Notes: generated by a model from the letters alone, not told the origin. A stretch of 64,000 bases of DNA from CAWABB01 sp963780165 (GCA_963780165.1 CAWABB010000001.1:1984001-2048000); one strand, 5' to 3'; positions 8,393 through 17,311 are shown, counted from the first letter of the stretch. Made by a program: numbers and translations.

Positions 8393-9585
8393 TAGAACTC
8401 GACAATGGCTACGATCGCGGGGCGAAGATCCGCGTCGTCGGTGTGGGCGGGGGTGGCGGGAACGCTATCCAGAGCATGATGAGCAGGGGCCTGCAGGGGG
8501 TGGATTTCTTTGTGATCAACACCGATCTGCAGGCGCTGGAGCGCAACGCCGCCCCGAGCAAGATCCAGATCGGCAAGAACCTGACGCGGGGACTCGGTGC
8601 GGGAGCCGATCCTTCCATCGGGCAGCGTGCCGTCGAGGAGGACCGCGAGGAGATCACCCGTGCCCTGACGGGCAGCGACATGGTCTTCATCACGGCCGGA
8701 ATGGGCGGGGGGACCGGAACCGGCGGTGCCCCCGTCGTGGCGAACATCGCCAAGAGCCTCGGCGCGCTCGTTGTCGGGATCGTGACCATGCCGTTCCGCT
8801 GCGAGGGGAAGAAGCGGTACTCCCAGGCCGACCTCGGCATTTCGGAACTCAAGAAGCAGGTGGACACCCTGATCGTCATCCCGAACCAGAAACTTCTGTC
8901 AATTGTTGAGCCGCGGACCCCGCTGCAGGAGGCGTTCGATGTGGCCAACCACGTGCTGTACGGCGCAACGCGGGGTATCTCGGAACTGATCACCGTTCCC
9001 GGACTGATCAACGTCGACTTCGCAGACGTGCGAACGGTCATGCGTGAGATGGGCGATGCCGTCATGGGCTCGGGCATCTCCACGGGCGACAACCGGGCCG
9101 TCGAAGCCGCCCATGCCGCGATCTCCAGCCCGCTGCTGGATGACGTGTCGATCTCCGGCGCGCAGGGCGTGCTGGTCAACATCACCGGTGGACCGACGAT
9201 GTCGTTGTTCGAGGTCGAGGAAGCCACCGAGATTATCCATGAGGCGGCGGGAGACGACGCGAACGTCATCCTCGGCGCTGTCGTGGACGAGCACATGGCC
9301 GACGAGATGATGGTCACGGTCATTGCCACCGGGTTTAACCGGAAGGGAATTCCAGCGACGCCTGCAAAGGTCGCTGTGGCGGCATCCAAGCCGGTCCGCG
9401 TCATCGAGCGCATCCCGACCGGCGTGGAGGAGCTCCAGAAGTTTGACGAGCCCGCGTACATCCGCAGGGGCATCGATATCCCGATGAGCTCGCGCGTTGT
9501 CGAGAACGAGCCTCCGCAGAGCCGGGAGAAGATCGACAAGGCGGATCCGGAAAAGCCAGCTTTTTTGCGCAAGATCATGGATTGA
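8389..9585 (+). CDS. ftsZ: Cell division GTPase FtsZ
   Basis: Tubulin-like GTPase forming the Z-ring. The 398-residue protein has IRVVGVGGGGGNAIQSM near the N-terminus, the tubulin signature GMGGGTGTGGAPV around residue 104, NVDFADVRTVM, and a C-terminal conserved peptide KPAFLRKIMD of the type that binds FtsA. The start is GTG, 8 bases after AAGGAGG. The next ATG would remove the conserved N-terminal strand. A weak hairpin (9600-9622) follows the stop. Confidence 0.98.
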   Translation: MIELDNGYDRGAKIRVVGVGGGGGNAIQSMMSRGLQGVDFFVINTDLQALERNAAPSKIQIGKNLTRGLGAGADPSIGQRAVEEDREEITRALTGSDMVFITAGMGGGTGTGGAPVVANIAKSLGALVVGIVTMPFRCEGKKRYSQADLGISELKKQVDTLIVIPNQKLLSIVEPRTPLQEAFDVANHVLYGATRGISELITVPGLINVDFADVRTVMREMGDAVMGSGISTGDNRAVEAAHAAISSPLLDDVSISGAQGVLVNITGGPTMSLFEVEEATEIIHEAAGDDANVILGAVVDEHMADEMMVTVIATGFNRKGIPATPAKVAVAASKPVRVIERIPTGVEELQKFDEPAYIRRGIDIPMSSRVVENEPPQSREKIDKADPEKPAFLRKIMD

Positions 9586-9599
9586 ACGGCACGTCCACT

Positions 9600-9622
9600 G
9601 GCGCACGGAACACCGGTGCGCC
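9600..9622 (+). terminator. Weak hairpin after ftsZ
   Basis: GGCGCAC pairs with GTGCGCC across a nine-base loop, 14 bases past the ftsZ stop. There is no T-run, so it may be a processing or Rho-related structure rather than an intrinsic terminator. Confidence 0.3.
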
Positions 9623-9649
9623 CGTGGATGCTGCTGCAGTCCAAGGGAA

Positions 9650-9680
9650 TTGATTCTGCAGGGGCGGTTTGATATATTTG
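9650..9680 (+). promoter_or_regulatory. Bacteroidota-type promoter before the DUF4136 gene
   Basis: TTG (9650-9652), 20 bases, then TATATTTG (9673-9680), an exact TAnnTTTG -7 box. The predicted transcription start near 9685 leaves about 80 bases of leader before the ATG at 9765. Confidence 0.65.
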
Positions 9681-9764
9681 ACCGCTCTGAGCAGTCCAGT
9701 GCCCGCATGGGCCGCCGCCCCAGATAATGCGATTTCAATTCCACACTTTCCTCAGGAGTCTGTT

Positions 9765-10316
9765 ATGAATATCGGGAAATTCATTATGCTTGCCGGGGTC
9801 GTCCTCTTCGTGGCTGGCTGCTCGACGATTGATGTCCAGACGGACTACGATCCGGCAACCAACTTCACGACCCTCAAGACGTTCAAGTGGGTGGATGCGA
9901 AGGGGAGCGATCTCGACAAGAATCCCTTGATCAAGGCGCGTATCCGGGATGCTGTCATCGCGACGCTGAAGACCAAAGGGTATCAGCAAGTCGAGAGCGG
10001 CGAGCCGGATTTCTTCGTGTTTGCGCATGCCGGTGCGAAGGAAAAGATGAACGTCACCGACTGGGGCTACTCCTACGGCGCATACTGGGGGCCATACGGT
10101 GCCTACGGACGGAACATCGACGTGAGCTACTACACCGAGGCGAGCCTCTTCATCGACGTTGTGAAAAACAACCCGGGCAAGGATGAGCTCGCATGGCGTG
10201 GCGTGGGCACCGGTGTCGTTCAGCAGACGGCGACTCCGGAAGAGCGCGCGGAGAACATCAAGTATGCGGTTGAGACGATCCTCGAACAGTTCCCTCCTGG
10301 ATCCACGAAGCAATAG
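9765..10316 (+). CDS. DUF4136 lipoprotein
   Basis: Small envelope lipoprotein of 183 residues. The signal peptide MNIGKFIMLAGVVLFVAGC ends in a lipobox with Cys19, followed by STIDVQTDYDPATNFTTLKT, the start of the DUF4136 domain. The YGAYWGPYGAYGRN stretch is typical of this family. The C-terminal half has the conserved NIKYAVETILEQFPP. No biochemical role is established for the family. The ATG at 9765 gives a proper lipoprotein signal, whereas an upstream in-frame ATG (9669) would bury it. It has its own promoter (9650-9680) and a downstream hairpin (10339-10384), so it is probably monocistronic. Confidence 0.88.
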   Translation: MNIGKFIMLAGVVLFVAGCSTIDVQTDYDPATNFTTLKTFKWVDAKGSDLDKNPLIKARIRDAVIATLKTKGYQQVESGEPDFFVFAHAGAKEKMNVTDWGYSYGAYWGPYGAYGRNIDVSYYTEASLFIDVVKNNPGKDELAWRGVGTGVVQQTATPEERAENIKYAVETILEQFPPGSTKQ

Positions 10317-10338
10317 TCCGATCAGGGTCGCCCACATC

Positions 10339-10384
10339 GTGCCCCGCCCTCTTCCTGTCGAGAGACAGGTCGGGAGCGGGGCAC
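10339..10384 (+). terminator. Long GC-rich hairpin after the DUF4136 gene
   Basis: Outer stem GTGCCCCG/CGGGGCAC (10339-10346 with 10377-10384) and inner stem CCTGTC/GACAGG around a GAGA loop. It is a strong structure but is followed by only a poor T-run. It probably ends the 9765-10316 transcript. Confidence 0.6.
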
Positions 10385-10433
10385 GAGCGTTTGTGCGCGG
10401 CTGGCGGTCCTCGCGCCGGCGCATCTCCCCGGT

Positions 10434-10464
10434 TTGACTCTTCCTGCCCGGTTTGATAACTTGA
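10434..10464 (+). promoter_or_regulatory. Promoter placing +1 at the ATG of the DUF4159 gene
   Basis: TTG (10434-10436), 20 bases, then TAACTTGA (10457-10464). The ATG at 10468 begins three bases after the box, about where transcription should start, and there is no Shine-Dalgarno. This is consistent with a leaderless mRNA. Confidence 0.55.
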
Positions 10465-10467
10465 CGC

Positions 10468-11154
10468 ATGCGAATTTCGCTCACGCAGGCGGTTGTTTTG
10501 GCGTTGCTGGCAGCTCCCTGCTGGCCGGTGCCCGCCTCCGCGCAGTCAGGCAAAGTCTCAAGTGCCCTTTCGCTCCCCCGCGTGAAGTATGCAGGCGGAG
10601 GCGACTGGTACAACGATCCATCGGCGGAGGTAAATCTCCTCACGTTCATCAAGGAGTCGACCGGCCTCGCTGTTGACGCCCGGCCACGCGTGGTTGACCT
10701 TGCCGGCGACGACCTGTTCAGCTATCCCATCGTCTTCCTCACGGGCCATGGGAACATGTCGCTGAACGAGACCGAGGTCCGCCACCTGCGAACGTATCTT
10801 GAAGAAGGCGGGTTTCTGTTCGCCGACGACGACTACGGAATGGACGCTGCCTTCAGGCGCGAGCTGAAGAAAGTGTTTCCGGACGACAGGCTCGTCGAGG
10901 TGCCGTTCACGCACGGCATCTATTCGATTCAGTTTCCGTTCCCCGGTGGTCCGCCCAAGACGCACCGACATGACGACAAGCCTCCGCAGGGACTGGGCCT
11001 CTTCAAGAGCGGTCGGTTGGTTGTGTTCTACACCTACGAAAGCAATCCGAGCGACGGCTGGGCCGATCCGGAAGTGCACAACGATCCGCCGGAGAAGCGA
11101 ACGGAGGCCCTGCAGTTCGGGACGAATGTCATTGTGTGGGCGCTGACGCACTGA
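10468..11154 (+). CDS. DUF4159 family exported protein
   Basis: 228-residue protein with a signal peptide (hydrophobic residues 8-22, cleavage likely after ASA-Q at 26/27). The mature part has the DUF4159 features: LPRVKYAGGGDWYNDPSAEV, then YPIVFLTGHGNMSLNE and GGFLFADDDYGMD, a ThuA-like or GAT-like fold without an obvious catalytic cysteine. DUF4159 proteins commonly sit beside BatA/MoxR-type envelope genes or DUF4175 proteins, and here the DUF4175 gene begins 10 bases downstream. The biochemical role is unknown. The start is fixed by the signal peptide and by the promoter immediately before it. Confidence 0.87.
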   Translation: MRISLTQAVVLALLAAPCWPVPASAQSGKVSSALSLPRVKYAGGGDWYNDPSAEVNLLTFIKESTGLAVDARPRVVDLAGDDLFSYPIVFLTGHGNMSLNETEVRHLRTYLEEGGFLFADDDYGMDAAFRRELKKVFPDDRLVEVPFTHGIYSIQFPFPGGPPKTHRHDDKPPQGLGLFKSGRLVVFYTYESNPSDGWADPEVHNDPPEKRTEALQFGTNVIVWALTH

Positions 11155-11164
11155 GGGGGAAGAG

Positions 11165-14100
11165 ATGGACATGCTGCAGACATTCGAAATCGATGTCCAC
11201 CGTCGTCTGATCCGTGTGCGGTACACGATGCACCGTATGGCCATCACGCACGGCGCGGTACTGGCGGGGCTGGGATTCCTGGGCCTCACTGCGGTCGCGC
11301 TGATCCTCGAATCCGCATTCCGCCCCGGCATCCCGGTTCGAACGGCATTGTTCTGGACGGTACTCTCGGCGTCGCTCATGGCGTTTCTGCTGAAGGCCGG
11401 CCCATCGCTCCTGCGCCTGGCCGGCATTCTCCCCGATGAGCCGGACGAGGCGACTGCGGCCCGGGTCGGGCGCGCGCTCCCGGGCGTGCGCGACAGATTG
11501 CAGAATGCGCTGCAGCTTCACCGCGAGCTGAAGCAATCGACCGGCGCATACTCCGACGATTTGATAGAAAGCGCACTGCGCGACATTGAGCGCGAGATCG
11601 CTCCCTTCGATTTCACGTCCACCATAAGCCATGCCGCGCTCGTGCGCCGTGCGCGACTGCTGCTTGGCGTTGTCGCGATTGCCGCGTTGGGTGTCGCTGT
11701 CCTTCCCGGAACATTCCTCGAGTCGGCCTATCGCGTATTTCACCACGGGGAAGCGTTTGCCTCTCCGTCAGGCGTGTCGTTGCTTGTGCAGCCCGGAAAC
11801 CTGGACGTGCTCAAGGGGACCGACATCTCTATTGTCGTGGAGGTACGTGGCGTGACCAGCGAGCCGGTCGTGCTGGAGAGCCGACGGGAGGGGCAGACCG
11901 TCCCGGAGACCAGAACGCTCAATCGGGGGGGTGACGGGTACTACCGGTATACATTCAACGCGTTGAAAGCCACGACGCGTTATGGCGCGAAGGTTGGGCG
12001 GATTGAGAGCGGGGAGTATGTGTTGAACGTGCGTGACAGGCCGGTGGTTCGGCTGCTGCGTATTGCCTTGACGCCGCCGGCGTATACAGGGTTACCCGTG
12101 CGGCAGCTTGACGACAACATGGGCGATATCTCTGCGCTGGTCGGAACCCGCGCATCCTTTGCGATCGAAGCCGGCAGGCCCCTGGCAAGCGCCCGACTGC
12201 GGTTCAGCGACGGCACTGAATTCCCGCTCGCCGTCCGGGACCAACAGGCAGGCGGGATACTGACCCTTCGCCGGGAGGGATCGTACCGGATCTCACTCAG
12301 CGATGACACCGGAGCGGAGAACAGCGATCCAATCGACTACTCGATCCGGCTGGTGGCCGACGCACCGCCCACGGCTGCGATACCGCTCCCCGGCATGAAT
12401 GTCACGGTGGTACAGGACACGGCGCTGGCCTTGATGCTTGCGCTGAAGGACGACTTCGGGTTCTCCCGGCTGCGCCTGGCTTACCGTCTTTCCGCCTCAC
12501 GGTACGAGAAGCCGGCTGACACGTTTACGTTTACAGCCATTGCGCTCCCGGCGCTCCGCGCCACAGAGCTGACCATTCCGTTCGTCTGGTCGCTGGAACC
12601 GTTCGCCCTCGCGCCTGAAGACGTGCTCGAGTACTACATCGAAGTACTGGACAACGATGCCGTCTCGGGGCCGAAGTCTGCGGTAAGTCCCACCTACACG
12701 ATCCGCGTCCCGTCGCTGGACGAGGTGGTGGAGGCGAACGAGCGGGCGCAAGCTGCGAGCATGGAGGGGATGCAGGAAGCCTTGCGTCAGGCGGAAGAAG
12801 CCCGCAAGGACCTCGAGGAACTGCGCAAGGACCTGACGAAGGAAACACAGAAGCTGGACTGGAAGGATCAGAAGCGTGCCGAAGAGCTGCTGAAGAAGAT
12901 GGATGCGGCACAGGAAGCGGTACACCAGACTGCGGAGACGGTGGCGCAGGCGACAGAGGAGATGCAGAAATCGGGCATGCTCTCCCGGGAAACGCTCGAG
13001 AAGTACCAGGAACTGCAACAGCTCATGGAGCAGATCAACTCTCCGGAGCTTGCCGAAGCGATGAAGCGCCTGCAGGAATCGATGCGGCTGATGAACCCCG
13101 AGCTGATGCGGCAAGCGCTCCAGCAGATGAGCATGAACGAGGAGACCTTCCGGAAGAGCCTTGAGCGCACGATCAATCTGCTGAAGCGCCTCCAGCTGGA
13201 GCAGAAGCTTGATGAAATGGTGCAGCGGGCCGAGGCGATGGCGAAGGCGCAGGAGGACCTCAACCAGAAGACCGCACAGGCTGATTCCTCGGACCGGAAG
13301 GAAGTGGGGGATCTCGCGGAGCGGCAGAAGGACATCCGCGAAGACGCAGCCCGCATGAAGGAACAGCTCGCCGACCTGCAGAAGAAGATGCAGGAGTTCC
13401 CGAAGGAGATGCCGCTGCAGGAGGCGGAGCAGGCGATGCAGGAGATGAGGGACAGCCAGTTGGACGAGAGCCTGCAGGAAAGCGCCGACGCACTGCAGAA
13501 CCAGGAGATGGCACAGGCGATGCAGGCACAGCAGTCGGCCTCCGGTGCGATGCAGAAGATGCGGAAGAGCATGAGCAAGATGCGCGATGCGATGCGCGCC
13601 AACCAGGAACAGCAGATCGTGAACGAGATGCGCCGCGCGCTCGAGGACCTGCTGGCGCTTTCGGAACGGCAGGAAGCGCTCCGGAACGAAAGCCGGTCCA
13701 GGGACGCGGGGTCGCAGACGTTCCGGGAGCAGGCACAGCGCCAGATGGACATCGCGCGGGACCTGAGCAACGTCACGGATCGCATGGCGGGACTTTCGCA
13801 GAAGACCTTCGCCATTTCACCGGAGATGGGAAAGGCGATCGGTGACGCACTGCGCTCGATGGGCAATGCCGTGGAAGCCCTGGACGAACGCAACGGACAG
13901 GCGGCGGGCGGCCACGAAAGCGGTGCGATGACCTCGCTGAACGAGGCCGCGCGCCTGATGCAGGGGTCGCTTGGAGCGATGATGCAGGGGGGCCAGGGGA
14001 TGGGGATGGCCGGGCTCATGCAGCGGTTGCAGCAGATGTCGGGGCAGCAGCAATCGATTAACCAGGGGACGCGCGAGTCGCAGGGGATGAGCCAGGAGCA

Positions 14101-14536
14101 GGCGGCCGCCATGGCCCGGCTGGCCGGTGAACAGGGGATGGTGCGCAAGTCGCTTGAACAGCTGGCCCGGGAGGCGGCGGCGTCCGGGGCGATGAGCAGG
14201 ATGCTCGGTGACCTCCAGCGCATCGCGCAGGATATGCGGGAAGTGCAGACTGACCTCGCGCAGGGAAACGTCAATCCGGAAACGCTCCACAAGCAGGAGC
14301 GAATCCTCTCGCGCCTCCTGGATTCCCAGCGCTCCATGCGTGAACGCGACTATGAACAGCGACGCCGGGCCGAATCGGGACGGACCATGCGACGCGAAGG
14401 ACCAGCCGCACTGGATCCGTCAACGCTTGACGGCCGCGATCAGCTTCGCCGCGACCTGCTGAAGGCCCTGGAAGAAGGGTACGCGCGGGACTATGAGGCT
14501 CTCATCCGAAAATACTTCGAGCTGCTCGAACAGTGA
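11165..14536 (+). CDS. DUF4175-type giant membrane-anchored coiled-coil protein
   Basis: 1123-residue protein. Two hydrophobic helices near residues 27-50 and 57-78 and a third near 158-178 anchor it. Residues of about 195-510 look like beta-rich Ig-like domains (GVSLLVQPGNLDVLKGTDI and later repeats). From about residue 515 to the end it is an almost continuous coiled coil, rich in Met, Gln and Glu, with a Met/Gly/Gln-rich insert near residues 940-970 (MMQGGQGMGMAGLM). This matches the DUF4175 architecture. It is co-transcribed with DUF4159 (10-base gap) and with an M14 peptidase (GTGA overlap), so it may be an envelope scaffold of that set. Its function is not established. Confidence 0.82.
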   Translation: MDMLQTFEIDVHRRLIRVRYTMHRMAITHGAVLAGLGFLGLTAVALILESAFRPGIPVRTALFWTVLSASLMAFLLKAGPSLLRLAGILPDEPDEATAARVGRALPGVRDRLQNALQLHRELKQSTGAYSDDLIESALRDIEREIAPFDFTSTISHAALVRRARLLLGVVAIAALGVAVLPGTFLESAYRVFHHGEAFASPSGVSLLVQPGNLDVLKGTDISIVVEVRGVTSEPVVLESRREGQTVPETRTLNRGGDGYYRYTFNALKATTRYGAKVGRIESGEYVLNVRDRPVVRLLRIALTPPAYTGLPVRQLDDNMGDISALVGTRASFAIEAGRPLASARLRFSDGTEFPLAVRDQQAGGILTLRREGSYRISLSDDTGAENSDPIDYSIRLVADAPPTAAIPLPGMNVTVVQDTALALMLALKDDFGFSRLRLAYRLSASRYEKPADTFTFTAIALPALRATELTIPFVWSLEPFALAPEDVLEYYIEVLDNDAVSGPKSAVSPTYTIRVPSLDEVVEANERAQAASMEGMQEALRQAEEARKDLEELRKDLTKETQKLDWKDQKRAEELLKKMDAAQEAVHQTAETVAQATEEMQKSGMLSRETLEKYQELQQLMEQINSPELAEAMKRLQESMRLMNPELMRQALQQMSMNEETFRKSLERTINLLKRLQLEQKLDEMVQRAEAMAKAQEDLNQKTAQADSSDRKEVGDLAERQKDIREDAARMKEQLADLQKKMQEFPKEMPLQEAEQAMQEMRDSQLDESLQESADALQNQEMAQAMQAQQSASGAMQKMRKSMSKMRDAMRANQEQQIVNEMRRALEDLLALSERQEALRNESRSRDAGSQTFREQAQRQMDIARDLSNVTDRMAGLSQKTFAISPEMGKAIGDALRSMGNAVEALDERNGQAAGGHESGAMTSLNEAARLMQGSLGAMMQGGQGMGMAGLMQRLQQMSGQQQSINQGTRESQGMSQEQAAAMARLAGEQGMVRKSLEQLAREAAASGAMSRMLGDLQRIAQDMREVQTDLAQGNVNPETLHKQERILSRLLDSQRSMRERDYEQRRRAESGRTMRREGPAALDPSTLDGRDQLRRDLLKALEEGYARDYEALIRKYFELLEQ

Positions 14537-15699
14537 CCTCCTCCGAACTTGCCACCGCCCTCATGCGGACCTACGACACGTTCCGGTCCGGCGACGTTAC
14601 CCCCGTCACGTGCAAACACGACAAGGTCCACAAGGTCATCGATGAGTATCTTGCACGGGACGGCACGGTCCTGAGCGCCGAGATCCTCGGCGCGTCAATC
14701 GAAGGACGGGCGATACGACAGATCACCTGCGGCACGGGCCCGGTGCATGTGCTGCTGTGGTCGCAGATGCACGGCGACGAAACCACCGCGACGCTCGCGC
14801 TGCTGGACATGTGTAATCTGCTCTCGGGTCCGGCGTCCTCGGAAGGGTGGATGCGCGAGATGCTCGCGGGGGCGACGCTGCACTTTGTTCCGATGCTGAA
14901 TCCCGACGGCGCAGAGCGGGTGAAGCGCCTGACCGCGGCCGGGATCGACATCAATCGTGACGCGGTGAAGCTTCTGACACCCGAGGCGCGCATACTGCGG
15001 GAGGCCCAGAAGCGTCTGTCGCCGGCATTCGGGTTCAACCTCCACGATCAGGATCCGAACTCGGTCGGGCAGTCGACAAACGTCACCACGATCGCCCTCC
15101 TGGCTCCCGCCGCAGATGCCGAGCGCACCGTCGCCCCGGGTCGGGAACGCGCGATGAGGATTGCGGCACTCATCGCAACGACACTCAAGCAGTACATCGG
15201 GGGGCATTGTGCCACGTACAGCGACGCCTTCGAGCCGCGAGCGTTCGGGGACAACATGCAGCGCTGGGGGACCAGTACCGTGTTGATTGAATCCGGCCAG
15301 TGGCCGGACGATCCCGATAAGGTGTTCGTGAGGAAGCTGAACGCCGTGGCGCTGTTCGTGTCGCTGCATGCGATCGCCACGGGATCGTACGTGTCGGCCG
15401 ATCTTGCGGCATACAACGAGCTTGAGGAAAACGGCGACCGGATGCTCGATATCATCGTCCGGAGCGTGACCGTGACGCACAAGAGCGGCTGGACCGGTGT
15501 GGCGGACATCGGGTTTACGAAGACCACGCTGCCGGCCCACGAGACCGCCCGGTATGCGGTGAAGAGCATTGGCGATCTCAGCACATTCGGCGCGCTGCAG
15601 ACAATCAACGGCCTGCCGAAGCCGATCGATGTCAGCGCCATTCCCCTGGACAAGTCGTTCTCCGAGGCGCAGCTGCGTGAAATCATTGGGACGCCATAG
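14533..15699 (+). CDS. M14-family zinc carboxypeptidase-like protein
   Basis: 388-residue protein with the M14 metal site. MHGDET gives the zinc ligands His and Glu in the HxxE arrangement, NLHDQD gives the third ligand His, DINRDAV carries the substrate-binding Asn-Arg pair, and STVLIESG supplies the catalytic Glu. There is no clear signal peptide, so it may act in the cytoplasm on peptides or modified amino acids, or be exported by another route. The C-terminal 100 residues form an extra beta domain. The GTG start overlaps the stop of the DUF4175 gene (GTGA), which argues for translational coupling with it. The substrate is unknown. Confidence 0.85.
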   Translation: MTSSELATALMRTYDTFRSGDVTPVTCKHDKVHKVIDEYLARDGTVLSAEILGASIEGRAIRQITCGTGPVHVLLWSQMHGDETTATLALLDMCNLLSGPASSEGWMREMLAGATLHFVPMLNPDGAERVKRLTAAGIDINRDAVKLLTPEARILREAQKRLSPAFGFNLHDQDPNSVGQSTNVTTIALLAPAADAERTVAPGRERAMRIAALIATTLKQYIGGHCATYSDAFEPRAFGDNMQRWGTSTVLIESGQWPDDPDKVFVRKLNAVALFVSLHAIATGSYVSADLAAYNELEENGDRMLDIIVRSVTVTHKSGWTGVADIGFTKTTLPAHETARYAVKSIGDLSTFGALQTINGLPKPIDVSAIPLDKSFSEAQLREIIGTP

Positions 15700-15729
15700 C
15701 ACCAGTCTTATTGCGAGGGAGCATCTCCG

Positions 15730-16251
15730 ATGGAAGGCGCGTTTGTCGTCTTCACGATTCTCTTTCTTTCGAGCCTGGCGGTCCGTGTGACCTATGAGTT
15801 GCTGAAGGAGGCTCGAAGGATCGACCCGGAGAACAAGATCGTCTTTGCCGGGATCTTCTCGGTCATGATGATACTCTGGGTCTCCTGGTTCAGTCTCCCG
15901 GAGGTGGACCCTGTGCCGCTGGGTGTTCCGGCAACGGTTCGGTGGGCAGGGCTTGCGGTGTTTGCCATCGGGACGGTCCTTGCGGTCGGCGCGCTCGTCC
16001 AGCTGAGGGGTGTGGAGAACATCGATCGTCTGGTGACCACGGGGCTCTTCAGCCGGATCCGGCACCCCATGTACCTGGGGTTCATCTGCTGGTTCCTCGG
16101 GTGGAGCACCGTTCACGATGCCGGAGCCAGTTTTGTCCTCGGCCTCGTGGGCATTGTGGGCGTGTTGTGGTGGAGACACCTGGAAGAGGGGAGGCTCGAA
16201 AAACAGTTCGGGGATAGTTTTCTGCAGTATCGACGCGCGACCTGGTTTTGA
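15730..16251 (+). CDS. Isoprenylcysteine/phospholipid methyltransferase-like membrane protein
   Basis: 173 residues with four or five hydrophobic helices. The C-terminal half has the ICMT/PEMT signature: LVTTGLFSRIRHPMYLGF (SAM-binding arm) and EEGRLEKQFGDSFLQYRRAT. Members methylate lipids or prenyl-cysteines, and bacterial substrates are mostly unknown. GAGGGAG precedes the ATG. The gene is 30 bases downstream of the M14 gene and may be in the same transcript. A small hairpin (16278-16295, stem GTCACGC/GCGTGAC) follows without a T-run. Confidence 0.85.
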   Translation: MEGAFVVFTILFLSSLAVRVTYELLKEARRIDPENKIVFAGIFSVMMILWVSWFSLPEVDPVPLGVPATVRWAGLAVFAIGTVLAVGALVQLRGVENIDRLVTTGLFSRIRHPMYLGFICWFLGWSTVHDAGASFVLGLVGIVGVLWWRHLEEGRLEKQFGDSFLQYRRATWF

Positions 16252-16277
16252 GAGAGGAAGTGGCCTGCCAGCCCTCC

Positions 16278-16295
16278 GTCACGCACAGGCGTGAC
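16278..16295 (+). terminator. Small hairpin between the ICMT-like and Rossmann genes
   Basis: GTCACGC, ACAG loop, GCGTGAC. There is no T-run after it, only a pyrimidine-rich stretch, so termination is possible but not shown. Confidence 0.3.
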
Positions 16296-16351
16296 ACCCC
16301 TCCCCTCAAGAGTGTCCCGATCGCTCACAGCATTCAGATCACGCGGGATAT

Positions 16352-17017
16352 ATGAACGCAATCCTCTTTGGCGCCACGGGTATGGTTGGGGAGGGCGTGC
16401 TGCATGAGGCGCTTCTCGACCCTTCGGTGAAAGCCATCCTCGTTGTGGGTCGCAGGACCTGCGACGTCAGTCACGCTAAGCTGACCGAACTCCTCCACAG
16501 CGATTTCTACGACTACACCTCGATCCTGAATCGGTTGCGGGGGTACGACGCCTGCTTTTTCTGTCTCGGGGTCACGTCGATCGGCAAGAGCGAGCAGGAG
16601 TATCGCCGGCTCACCTACGACCTGACCATGGCTGCGGCGAAGGCGCTCTCAGAGCTCAATCCAGGCATGGTGTTCTGTTATGTCTCGGGCTCAGGAACCG
16701 ACAGCTCCGAGCAGGGTCGCGTCATGTGGGCGCGCGTGAAAGGCAAGACCGAGAACGACCTTATGCGGCTGCCGTTCAAGGCGGTGTATGCCTTCCGTCC
16801 CGGGTACATCCGTCCGACGCCGGGGCTCAAGAACGGCATGACGGCGTCAAAGATCATCTCGCCCTTCTATCCCGTCATCAACAGATTCTTCTCGAAGTAC
16901 GTCTGCACCATGCAGGATCTGGGCCGCGCGATGATCCGTGTTGTGGAGAGGGGCTACCCCTGGAAGGTTCTGGAGTGCGTGGATATCACCCGGTGCTCGC
17001 GAGATACCGTTCCCTGA
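16352..17017 (+). CDS. NAD(P)-binding Rossmann-fold (epimerase/SDR-like) protein
   Basis: 221-residue atypical SDR. The N-terminal AILFGATGMVGEGVL is the dinucleotide-binding glycine motif. Later motifs are ACFFCLGVTSIGKSEQEY and CYVSGSGTDSSEQG followed by MWARVKGKTEN, where Ser and Lys occupy catalytic-like positions but the usual YxxxK is altered to WARVKGK. It is similar to proteins annotated as nucleoside-diphosphate-sugar epimerase or oxidoreductase YraR. The substrate is unknown. No clear Shine-Dalgarno precedes the ATG. Confidence 0.82.
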   Translation: MNAILFGATGMVGEGVLHEALLDPSVKAILVVGRRTCDVSHAKLTELLHSDFYDYTSILNRLRGYDACFFCLGVTSIGKSEQEYRRLTYDLTMAAAKALSELNPGMVFCYVSGSGTDSSEQGRVMWARVKGKTENDLMRLPFKAVYAFRPGYIRPTPGLKNGMTASKIISPFYPVINRFFSKYVCTMQDLGRAMIRVVERGYPWKVLECVDITRCSRDTVP

Positions 17018-17027
17018 GGACTCTGAG

Positions 17028-17238
17028 ATGACGGGGTCCAGGCTTCAAGGACTCTTCCGCCTGTTCCGGTTCGAACTTCCCTCTCGTTCCCATCGCGATC
17101 ACGGACCTCGTCATTCTGTATTCGACGATTCGACGGCTGGACCCTGCGTCCGAGAATCCTCGAGCGTACATACGCGCGATCTACCTCAGCGGCCTTGGAG
17201 CGGTGTTGGCGTTTATGGGCCTCCGCCTGGTTTTCTGA
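17028..17238 (+). pseudogene. Frameshifted small two-helix membrane protein
   Basis: An ATG at 17028, 10 bases after the Rossmann gene, starts MTGSRLQGLFRLFRFELP. A neighbouring frame then carries LVPIAITDLVILYSTIRR and, further on, RAIYLSGLGAVLAFMG, ending at a TGA (17236-17238). The second frame looks like real membrane-protein coding but has no start codon after its preceding stop (17029-17031). The two parts join if one frameshift lies around 17070-17090. It could be a decayed gene or a sequencing error. The rest of the 17018-17384 gap holds the sigma-factor promoter and nothing else I can support. Confidence 0.45.
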
Positions 17239-17311
17239 CCGGAGGCATGCCTGAACGGATAAGGGGCAGGTTATCATTGGCCCCCGCCAGGGGGGCTGCT
17301 CCAGCCCGCGC

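Noticed and set aside
9664..9685. GCGGT...ACCGC inverted repeat around the TATATTTG box
   Set aside because: Only five base pairs with a 12-base loop; may be incidental to the promoter.
15669..15720. TTG-N20-TATTGCGA before the ICMT-like gene as a promoter
   Set aside because: Correct spacing but the -7 box matches only at TA and lies at the end of the M14 gene; too weak to list.
17280..17297. C-rich/G-rich hairpin before the sigma promoter as a terminator
   Set aside because: Six-base stem, no T-run, overlapping strings of C and G that could pair in many registers.
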